64,000 bases of DNA. Origin: Sphingobacterium sp. UGAL515B_05. Its GTDB lineage: Bacteria; Bacteroidota; Bacteroidia; Sphingobacteriales; Sphingobacteriaceae. Below are positions 53,839 through 61,078 of this stretch, piece by piece. The DNA lies in contig NZ_CP109907.1 of NCBI RefSeq assembly GCF_033097525.1, forward strand, positions 2,294,001 to 2,358,000. Reading direction: 5' to 3'. Both the position numbers and the translations under genes were made by a program. Numbering within the stretch: position 1 is the stretch's first letter; each line of letters begins with the position of its first letter. The notes beneath the pieces were generated by a model that did not search any database, was not told where the DNA came from, and saw only the letters and a program-made list of their open reading frames with translations.

Positions 53839-56013
53839 ATGTCCAATCGATTTATAACGTCTTTTAAGTCCCGCAAATGGCGATGGCTTTATATCGCTTT
53901 AGCTGCTATTTTGGTTTTGGCGATCGCAGTAGGCACCTATGCTTATCAGAAAAGAGATGCCATGCTCATGGGAGCAATCAACAAAGCGAAAGCGAAGTTG
54001 CTTGAAAAGTATGATATGGAATTGAAGATTCAATATTATGCTTTCCAGGGGATTAATGCCGTACAATTTAAGAATATACAGCTATTGCCCAAAAATAGGG
54101 ATCAATTGGCCCAAATCAATGATTTGACAGTGTCTGTAAAATTGTGGCCTTTGTTATTTGGGGATGTGAAGTTAGGACAAGTTCTTTTAGATAATGGGAA
54201 AGTTTCTCTTGTTAAAAAGGATTCGATCAGTAACTACGATTTCCTGTTCAAGAAACAGAAAAAAGATACTGTTGAAAATGATAACCCAAAGCAGAATCTG
54301 GCGGCCTTGGCAGATCGATTGTTGAAAAATGTATTTTTTAAGATTCCAAATGACCTCGATCTCAAGAACCTTGAGCTTTCCTATCGTGACGACAGTACTT
54401 CACAACGCATTGTAATTCCTTCTGCTGTGATCGACGGCGGAGATATGGAAACCAAGTTCCTGTTAAATGACCATGAGGCAGCCTGGAATCTGACCGGAAC
54501 AATTGATTCAGATAATCAAGAATGTGACCTTCGTCTTTTTTCCGATAAAAAAGAGGTAAATCTTCCGCTATTACAGCGCAAATTTGGTCTAGCGGTAAGT
54601 TTTGATGAAATATCCTTCCGATTGGACAAGGCGCATAGAAGAAATAAGGAGTTACTGGAGTTGCATGGGCAATGGGGATTTAAAAATCTGAAAGTAAATC
54701 ACTGGCGTATTTCTAGTAAAGATGTTATCTTTCCTGAGGCCATCATGCAGGGGGCATTGAATATTGGAGCATCATCGATTGAGGTGAGCAAAGAAAGTAC
54801 CGTTCAGGTCAAAGATTTCGTGTTTTCTCCTTATATCAAATATGTGCACAAGCCGGAAAAAGAACTCTTCCTTGCCATTCATACCGATAGGATAGAGGCG
54901 CAGCACTTTTTTGATGCCATGCCAGTTGGATTATTTCCTGGCTTAGACGGTATTCAGGTGGAGGGGCATATTCAATACGATCTGAACTTTGCTCTCGAAA
55001 TCAAAAAGCCCGAAAAGCTTCTTTTCTCTTCCAAAATGGATGATAGGGATTTAAGAGTGGTCAAATGGGGCGAGGCCAATATTGCGATGTTAAATACGCC
55101 ATTCACGTATACAGCCTATGAAGATGGTAAGCCGATGCGGGAAATTGTTGTCGGACCTCAAAATCCTAATTTTACACCTATAGATCAAATATCCCGTTAT
55201 ATGCAGATTAGTTTGATCAATACGGAAGATCCATTTTTCTTTAAGCATAAGGGCTTTGAGGAGAAAGCTTTTAAACTCTCTATTGCTACAAACATTAAGG
55301 AAAAAGGATTTAAGCGCGGGGCAAGCACTATATCAATGCAACTGGTGAAAAATGTTTTTCTAAATCGCAATAAGACGGTTGTACGGAAGCTGGAGGAAAT
55401 TTTGCTGGTATGGCTGATGGAACGCTCGCAACAAGTGAGTAAAAAACGCATGTATGAGGTTTACCTGAATGTGATCGAATGGGGAAATAATGTATATGGT
55501 ATTACCGAAGCTGCTCGCTATTATTTTGGGAAAACACCAGCGCAATTAGGGCTTGGAGAAAGTATATTTTTGTCCAGTATTGTTCCGCGTCCTAAAAAGG
55601 GACTCAACTTTTTTGACTGGACAGGGCACCTGAAAGGAAATATGTTGCGCTATTTTAATACCTATGGTCATATTATGACCAAAACAGGGCAGATTAGTGT
55701 GGATTCAACAACTTCAAATTATGGTTTTTATGAAGTTGTTCTGCAACCGCATCTGCGGGCCGCAAGACCAGCTGTGGTAGATTCTGTTGATGTATTTGAT
55801 ATGGGAGATGATCCCTTGTTGTTCGATCGTCTCGAAAGTAGTTCTCCTGCCGACAATCTTGAGCATGTATCTGTTCCAAAGAAGCTAAAACAAATGGATC
55901 TAACGGAAAAGAAAGATGAGGAGGCTAGTGAGCAGGAGAAACCAAAACGATCGCTATTTGACAAGATATTGGGGCGTAAAAAAGAAGAAAAAGAAAACGA
56001 CGCACACAAATAG
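53839..56013 (+). CDS. AsmA-like/GT51 fusion peptidoglycan glycosyltransferase
   Basis: The 724-aa protein has an N-terminal TM helix (~17-35), a ~370-residue beta-rich AsmA/DUF748-like periplasmic region (FQGINAVQFKNIQLLPKNRD, LNIGASSIEVSKE, DGIQVEGHIQYDLNF) and a C-terminal GT51 transglycosylase. GT51 motifs are NTEDPFFFKHKG (catalytic Glu), GASTISMQLVKNVFLNR, RKLEEILLVWLMER and YEVYLNVIEWGNNVYGI. The usual STITQQ is STISMQ. No transpeptidase domain is present, so it polymerises lipid II glycans without crosslinking. The acidic/basic C-terminal tail (~690-724) is disordered. The AsmA-like part may sit in the outer envelope or recruit a partner. Confidence 0.85.
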   Translation: MSNRFITSFKSRKWRWLYIALAAILVLAIAVGTYAYQKRDAMLMGAINKAKAKLLEKYDMELKIQYYAFQGINAVQFKNIQLLPKNRDQLAQINDLTVSVKLWPLLFGDVKLGQVLLDNGKVSLVKKDSISNYDFLFKKQKKDTVENDNPKQNLAALADRLLKNVFFKIPNDLDLKNLELSYRDDSTSQRIVIPSAVIDGGDMETKFLLNDHEAAWNLTGTIDSDNQECDLRLFSDKKEVNLPLLQRKFGLAVSFDEISFRLDKAHRRNKELLELHGQWGFKNLKVNHWRISSKDVIFPEAIMQGALNIGASSIEVSKESTVQVKDFVFSPYIKYVHKPEKELFLAIHTDRIEAQHFFDAMPVGLFPGLDGIQVEGHIQYDLNFALEIKKPEKLLFSSKMDDRDLRVVKWGEANIAMLNTPFTYTAYEDGKPMREIVVGPQNPNFTPIDQISRYMQISLINTEDPFFFKHKGFEEKAFKLSIATNIKEKGFKRGASTISMQLVKNVFLNRNKTVVRKLEEILLVWLMERSQQVSKKRMYEVYLNVIEWGNNVYGITEAARYYFGKTPAQLGLGESIFLSSIVPRPKKGLNFFDWTGHLKGNMLRYFNTYGHIMTKTGQISVDSTTSNYGFYEVVLQPHLRAARPAVVDSVDVFDMGDDPLLFDRLESSSPADNLEHVSVPKKLKQMDLTEKKDEEASEQEKPKRSLFDKILGRKKEEKENDAHK

Positions 56014-56040
56014 TGTCTGTTGTGAACGAATAATACTAGC

Positions 56041-56580
56041 ATGAAAAAGATAGAAATTGACGGACTGCTTTTCGAACCTTTATTTGAAGAGGAGCAAATT
56101 CAGAAACGAGTGCGCTTGATGGGGATTGATATAAGCCTGCGTTATGAACATAAACAGCCTGTTTTTATAGGCGTCTTGAATGGATGTTTTATGTTTATGG
56201 CAGATTTGCTTAAGCAAATTGATGTTCCTTGTGAGATGTCGTTTATTAAGCTGGCCTCCTATATTGGAACCGGGCAATCTGAATTAAACGAGCTTTTAGG
56301 GCTTGGTATCGATCTTGAAGGCCGTGATGTGATTATTGTAGAAGATATTGTTGATTCCGGGCATTCCCTGAAGTATACCTTGGATGCCGTAAAAAAATTA
56401 AATCCAGCGAGTGTGATTGCCTGTGCACTTTTGGTGAAACCTGAGGCTTTGCAGTATCATTTCGAGGAACTGACCTATGTGGGGTTTGAAATAAGCAAGG
56501 AATTTGTAGTCGGGTATGGCATGGACTATAATGGACTTTGTCGGAATCTTCCGGACATTTATAAAAACGTAGCTGTCTGA
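56041..56580 (+). CDS. hpt: Hypoxanthine phosphoribosyltransferase
   Basis: The 179-aa enzyme makes IMP or GMP from hypoxanthine/guanine and PRPP. The PRPP-binding motif is DVIIVEDIVDSGHSLKYTL; FIGVLNGCFMFMADLLKQI and FVVGYGMDYNGLCRNLPDI are the flexible and purine-site regions. It complements the nucleoside phosphorylase at 15.9 kb in purine salvage. Confidence 0.95.
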   Translation: MKKIEIDGLLFEPLFEEEQIQKRVRLMGIDISLRYEHKQPVFIGVLNGCFMFMADLLKQIDVPCEMSFIKLASYIGTGQSELNELLGLGIDLEGRDVIIVEDIVDSGHSLKYTLDAVKKLNPASVIACALLVKPEALQYHFEELTYVGFEISKEFVVGYGMDYNGLCRNLPDIYKNVAV

Positions 56581-56627
56581 TGTTCTACTAGGAAATAATT
56601 GCATTTTTACTGTAAAGCCCTAATCTA

Positions 56628-56966
56628 TTAAAGCATTTGATGATTGTATAATTCTTTCAGATTTATGAGCAAAATTTCCAAATCAGATAACGGTAGTTTG
56701 GAGGCGGTTTCAAATAGCCCATTATCGTCATATTTAATGACTAAGACGCCTTTATTATCTTCCTCATAGCCCGCTTTTTGTATTGTAAAGTCTACCTTTT
56801 CAAAATCAATTTCTTTTTGACCTCCTTTAAACCATTGGTAGTTGGCGGTGTAGTTGATTTTGTTTTTTTGAAATTCAATAATTTCAGCGCCATAAGTATT
56901 CCATAATGAAACACGGAGCATATAGTATGCTATTAATCCAAATAAGCCAAGCATGATAACACTCAC
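56628..56966 (-). CDS. Hypothetical membrane protein, start unclear
   Basis: From GTG 56966 the product has 112 residues with a TM helix (MLGLFGLIAYYMLRVSLW) and a soluble tail (TANYQWFKGGQKEIDFEKVDF). The frame is open upstream to 57215 and codes KYQFIGIKTGSLLRK, a basic linker and a second TM segment (RLFIYLLTIFSIILPLGG), which look real, yet no ATG, GTG or TTG occurs in that part. Either a rare start is used or the true start was lost. It lies right after tag, and resembles nothing I can name. Confidence 0.55.
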   Translation of the reverse strand: MSVIMLGLFGLIAYYMLRVSLWNTYGAEIIEFQKNKINYTANYQWFKGGQKEIDFEKVDFTIQKAGYEEDNKGVLVIKYDDNGLFETASKLPLSDLEILLINLKELYNHQML

Positions 56967-57227
56967 AATTGTCAGCCCGCTATTGGATACATTGACAGTG
57001 ACGCCACCAAGGGGTAGAATTATAGAAAATATGGTAAGTAAATAGATGAATAGTCTGGCAATTAGAGGCCCCTTTTTTCTTTTAATACCAATTGGTTTTG
57101 TTTTAGGTCGATTTGATTCATATGTCGTATTTCTGTTCTTAACGGTCTGTTTTTTACGGAGTAGAGAACCTGTTTTGATTCCTATAAATTGGTATTTGCG
57201 AAACCTATACGTACTTTAATGATTAGC

Positions 57228-57791
57228 TTATTTAAACGAACAGGTTTCGATATGGTCGTTTACCATCCCAACGGCCTGCATATAAGCATAACAGATGGTA
57301 GAACCGAAAAATTTGAATCCCCTTTTCTTCATGTCTTTTGCTATTTTATCAGAGATCGCTGTAGTTGCAGGTACCTGTTGCAAACTGGTCCAGTGGTTGA
57401 CGATCGGTTGTTTTTCGGGTAAAAAGCTGTATAAATAGTCGTAGAAGCTACCATATTCGGCTTGGATTTTCTTGAAATGTTGTGCATTGGTAATGGTGGA
57501 TTCAATTTTATTCCGGTGTTTAATGATCCCCGAATCGACCAAAAGTCTATCAACATGTTCGTTGGTATAAGCAGCGACTTGATCAACATCAAAATTGGCA
57601 AAAGCTTCTTGGTATGCCTTTCTTCGACGAAGAATCGTGATCCAGCTTAAGCCAGCTTGTGCAGACTCTAAGATCAAAAATTCAAATAAAGTTTTGTCAT
57701 CGCGGACTTGTCGTCCCCATTCTTTATCGTGATAATCGACATATTGCGGATCAGATCCGCACCATTGACAACGTATGATTTCTTTGTACAT
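57228..57791 (-). CDS. tag: DNA-3-methyladenine glycosylase I
   Basis: I choose ATG at 57791 (187 aa, the family length), giving MYKEIIRCQWCGSDPQYVDYHDKEWG, with the zinc-binding Cys residues and conserved YHDxEWG; the frame is open to 57905. DDKTLFEFLILESAQAGLSWITILRRR and the C-terminal GFKFFGSTICYAYMQAVGMVNDH (zinc His) are diagnostic. It removes 3-methyladenine from DNA. Confidence 0.95.
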   Translation of the reverse strand: MYKEIIRCQWCGSDPQYVDYHDKEWGRQVRDDKTLFEFLILESAQAGLSWITILRRRKAYQEAFANFDVDQVAAYTNEHVDRLLVDSGIIKHRNKIESTITNAQHFKKIQAEYGSFYDYLYSFLPEKQPIVNHWTSLQQVPATTAISDKIAKDMKKRGFKFFGSTICYAYMQAVGMVNDHIETCSFK

Positions 57792-57914
57792 GTTCTCTGA
57801 AGATTTTTTGAATGCAATATAACTTTTTATCCTAACTTTACGACCACAATTAAAGAGTTTCGAATATAGACGGTTCATGAGCATTTCATTACCGTTAAGA
57901 GACAATTCATTTTA

Positions 57915-58889
57915 ATGAGCGTAACTATCTTCAAATATCATATTCTATTTGTAGTACTTCTGCTGTTTTCAATTACGGGATTGAATGCGCAGGGGCGGAC
58001 TTTTCGGACGGTTGTACAGGACAGCAGCACAGTTCGTACTGATAGTCTAAATATCGTAAAGGATTCTGTTGAATCGCCAAACCAGAAAGTTTTAGCATCC
58101 TTGAACCCTGCGTTACAGAATCAATATCGGATCGTAACAGTAAACGGGGAAGGTTTAAGGATTCACAACATGTACAATTTTGATGTACAGCAGTATTTTC
58201 AGGGCGAACTGAGAAGTAGCAAATTAGACCGGCAATATGGAACGCTCAAGGCTCATCGTGAAAACTGGATTTTATTTACAGTTCTCGCATTAATTTTTGG
58301 TGTTGGGATGATTCGGGTATTTTTTCCTTCTGATATTAAATTGGTTTTTCAGGGGTACTGGGATGATAGGGTCTTATTGTCTGTAAGCAAAGAGGACACG
58401 ATCCTGACGTCTTGGCCCTTTATTTTTCTATTTATATTATTTTCTGGGGCAATAGGCTTATTTGTAAGTCTATTTTATGCATATGAATTAAATAGATTCG
58501 ATTTTATTACTTTTCCCAATTATATGAAGACTGTAGGAATGGTAGGAGGCTTATTTGCGTTAAAAATAGGTTTTATCCGATTCTTATCCTTTGTTTTTGA
58601 AATTAGAAAGCTGGTAAAGGAGTATGTTACGGTGCTGTATCTGATTTATTTCAACACACTATTTTTAATGCTTCCTGTACTATTAATTTTGAGCCTGGTC
58701 CCCTTGACATCGGTAGGTATTGTGCTGCATTTAGCCATTGTTGGAGCGGGTCTGCTCTTTTTCTATCGATTTCTTAAGACCGCGGCTCATATTATGTCTA
58801 TGTATAAATTTTCAATTTCCTATTTAATTTTGTACCTTTGTTGCCTAGAAATAGCACCAATATTAATACTGTTAAGATTATTGAGCTAA
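57915..58889 (+). CDS. DUF4271 domain-containing membrane protein
   Basis: The 324-aa protein has a signal peptide (to GLNAQG), a ~90-residue periplasmic part and then seven or so TM helices from ~125 to the end (WILFTVLALIFGVGMIRVFF, WPFIFLFILFSGAIGLFVSLFYAYE). This is the layout of DUF4271, found beside hemD in many Bacteroidota. Function unknown. Its 3' end overlaps the hemD promoter, and its stop lies 11 bp before the hemD start. Confidence 0.87.
   Translation: MSVTIFKYHILFVVLLLFSITGLNAQGRTFRTVVQDSSTVRTDSLNIVKDSVESPNQKVLASLNPALQNQYRIVTVNGEGLRIHNMYNFDVQQYFQGELRSSKLDRQYGTLKAHRENWILFTVLALIFGVGMIRVFFPSDIKLVFQGYWDDRVLLSVSKEDTILTSWPFIFLFILFSGAIGLFVSLFYAYELNRFDFITFPNYMKTVGMVGGLFALKIGFIRFLSFVFEIRKLVKEYVTVLYLIYFNTLFLMLPVLLILSLVPLTSVGIVLHLAIVGAGLLFFYRFLKTAAHIMSMYKFSISYLILYLCCLEIAPILILLRLLS
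58833..58840 (+). promoter_or_regulatory. -7 element within the DUF4271 gene, for hemD
   Basis: TACCTTTG fits TAnnTTTG and lies 60 bp before the hemD start. No clear -33 TTTG is seen. hemD may have its own promoter in addition to read-through. Confidence 0.35.
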
Positions 58890-58900
58890 AACTGGTTAAT

Positions 58901-59671
58901 ATGCAAACTTCAGACGTAGAAAGAGCAAAGAAGGTAAAAAGTGTACTGGTGACTTTACCAAAACCTGAAAACGATAAGTCCCCTTATTATGATTTAGCAA
59001 AGAAATACGGGTTAAAATTAGATTTTCGAGGTTTTATACACGTAGAAGGAGTTCCCGCCAAAGATGTGCGTAGGGATAAGGTTAATTTAGCGGATTATTC
59101 TGCAGTGATATTTACAAGCAGAAATGCTGTAGATCATTATTTTAGAATTTGCGAAGAGATGCGATTTGAAGTGTCTGCAGAAATGAAATATTTTTGTATT
59201 TCAGAGACGATTGCCCTCTATCTTCAAAAGTATATTCAATATCGGAAACGTAAGATTTTCTTTGGCAAACAAACGGCCAAAGACCTTGAAGAAGTGTTGA
59301 AAAAACACAAAGGAGAGAATTTCTTATTCCCGTGTTCGGATGTCGCCAATGAGGAAACAAGTAATTGGCTACAACAAAACGGCTATAAGTTTACACCAGC
59401 TGTGCTTTTTAGAACCGTTGTAAGTGATTTGACGGATCTGAAAGATGTTTTCTACGATGTTATCGTGTTCTTTAGTCCTTCTAGTGTACAATCGTTATAC
59501 GATAACTTTCCTGATTTTAAACAAAATAATACAAGGATTGCAGCATTTGGTGCTTCTACTCAACAGGCGCTTTTGGATCACGGATTGATTTTAGATATCC
59601 CTGCTCCAACACCAAAAGCACCTAGTATGACCATGGCTGTTGAAGAATATATCAAGAGGGTAAATAAATAA
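58901..59671 (+). CDS. hemD: Uroporphyrinogen-III synthase
   Basis: I choose ATG at 58901 (256 aa; the frame is open to 58838). The HemD fold is visible from VKSVLVTLPKPENDKSPYYDLAKKYG, AVIFTSRNAVDHYF, FCISETIALYL, DLEEVLKKHKGENFLFPCSDVANEE, VIVFFSPSSVQSLYDNF and IAAFGASTQQALLDHGL. It closes hydroxymethylbilane to uroporphyrinogen III in haem synthesis. The sequence is divergent, as usual for this enzyme. A terminator follows. Confidence 0.9.
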   Translation: MQTSDVERAKKVKSVLVTLPKPENDKSPYYDLAKKYGLKLDFRGFIHVEGVPAKDVRRDKVNLADYSAVIFTSRNAVDHYFRICEEMRFEVSAEMKYFCISETIALYLQKYIQYRKRKIFFGKQTAKDLEEVLKKHKGENFLFPCSDVANEETSNWLQQNGYKFTPAVLFRTVVSDLTDLKDVFYDVIVFFSPSSVQSLYDNFPDFKQNNTRIAAFGASTQQALLDHGLILDIPAPTPKAPSMTMAVEEYIKRVNK

Positions 59672-59689
59672 TAGCCTTGTAAAAAGGTA

Positions 59690-59730
59690 AATAACAAAAA
59701 AAGGGTTTTAAGACCCTTTTTTTTGTTATT
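59690..59730 (+). terminator. Terminator after hemD
   Basis: AATAACA7GGGT (59690-59706) pairs with ACCCT8GTTATT (59713-59730) with one bulged T; the T-run lies in the right arm, so both arms serve as termination signal. Confidence 0.85.
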
Positions 59731-60107
59731 TATTTAGTTTGAGCGCCCATAAAGATCCATAAGGGTTTGCATCCGCGCTGATTTATATCTGCCTACATCC
59801 GCATAATTTCATTTGTGTGTGTTGGAGACAAGATCTATTGGAATGATATGACTCTATTGCGATTGTGGAAAGAATAGGTAAATAGAAGGAGTATTACAGT
59901 TGTTTGCTAGGATATCAATATGATGGTGGACCGAATCGATGGTGTTAAAATGTAATAAAAGTGACGCAGGTCATTGAGATTTTAAGTATATTTCTATTAA
60001 ATTGCTTGGAATAATTTATTCCAATTAAAAATAAAGCATAGGCAGTATTTTTAAAATTTGATAGAAATATTTTTTTTATGTTTGTAATTAAGCAAAATTA
60101 GTCAATC
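59731..60107. promoter_or_regulatory. Intergenic region with promoter and inverted repeat for the cupin gene
   Basis: The 377-bp gap has no ORF. TTGGAATAA (60006-60014) is mirrored by TTATTCCAA (60016-60024), a 9-bp perfect inverted repeat suitable as an operator. TATGTTTG (60077-60084) matches the -7 element, with TTTG 16 nt upstream (60057-60060), a short spacer. Confidence 0.45.
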
Positions 60108-60977
60108 GTGAAGTTAAAGCAAGTTGATAAAATTTCGGGCATTCGATCAGAGGACTTCTTAAAAAATTATCTGAAACCAGGTTTTCCTGTAATCATATCA
60201 GATTTTATAAGTGCAGATAGTCCAGCGTGGAAGAAATGGAGTTATGATTACTTTAAAGAAATTGCAGGGGATATAAAAATAGATGTCTACGGTAAAGAGG
60301 AGGAATCGATGGACCGCGCTGCCAGTGCTCCTGTTGGCCATATGACATTTGCAGAATATTTGGATTTGATCACAAGGGAACCGACAGAGTTACGGTTATT
60401 TTTGTTCAATCTACTCAAAATACGCCCTGAATTGAAACACGATGTTATTTATAACGATGTCACAGGCGGTAAGGTATTGCAATGGTTGCCATTTATGTTC
60501 TTTGGTGGAGAGGGGTCAAGTACCCGTAATCATTTCGATATTGATATGTCACACGTGTTTATTTCTCAATTTCAAGGATTAAAGCGTATTTGGCTTTTTC
60601 CGAACGACCAATCTGATCTGATGTACAAGTTGCCCTACAATTTTCATAGTATTGCAAACCCCAAATATAGTAGTGAAGAGGAATATCCTGGAATTAAATA
60701 TCTGGATGGCTATGAGGCGGTGATCCATCCTGGAGAGACCTTATATATGCCAGCAGGCTGGTGGCACTATATTCAATATGAGACAGAGGGCTATTCGATT
60801 TCTGTTCGGGCGTTAGCAAATTCGATCAGTGAGAAGTTAAAGGGCGCGCGCAATCTGTTTATCACGAGACATTTTGATAATACCATGCGGAAAATTTTCA
60901 AGGATCACTGGTTCCACTATAAGATTAATACAGCGAAACGTCGAGCCAATAATGCAATTAAAAGAAACAAACGTTAA
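60108..60977 (+). CDS. JmjC-like cupin protein (cupin_8), putative 2-oxoglutarate oxygenase
   Basis: The 289-aa protein starts with GTG. The cupin/JmjC fold has the metal triad in NHFDIDMSHVF (His-x-Asp, with a second His) and PAGWWHYIQYE (His), plus VIHPGETLYMPAGWWH. Such proteins are Fe(II)/2-oxoglutarate hydroxylases of proteins or small molecules. The target is unknown. It stands alone with its own promoter and terminator. Confidence 0.85.
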   Translation: MKLKQVDKISGIRSEDFLKNYLKPGFPVIISDFISADSPAWKKWSYDYFKEIAGDIKIDVYGKEEESMDRAASAPVGHMTFAEYLDLITREPTELRLFLFNLLKIRPELKHDVIYNDVTGGKVLQWLPFMFFGGEGSSTRNHFDIDMSHVFISQFQGLKRIWLFPNDQSDLMYKLPYNFHSIANPKYSSEEEYPGIKYLDGYEAVIHPGETLYMPAGWWHYIQYETEGYSISVRALANSISEKLKGARNLFITRHFDNTMRKIFKDHWFHYKINTAKRRANNAIKRNKR

Positions 60978-60981
60978 TATA

Positions 60982-61020
60982 AAAAGGGGACAGTAAAATG
61001 CAATGTCCCCTTTTGTTTTT
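60982..61020 (+). terminator. Terminator after the cupin gene
   Basis: AAAAGGGGACA (60982-60992) pairs with TGTCCCCTTTT (61004-61014), followed by GTTTTT. Confidence 0.9.
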
Positions 61021-61078
61021 AAAATGTTTTTTTTTGTACAGCATTTTGTTTGACCTCTCCTTAAAGTCTTTGCTATAT

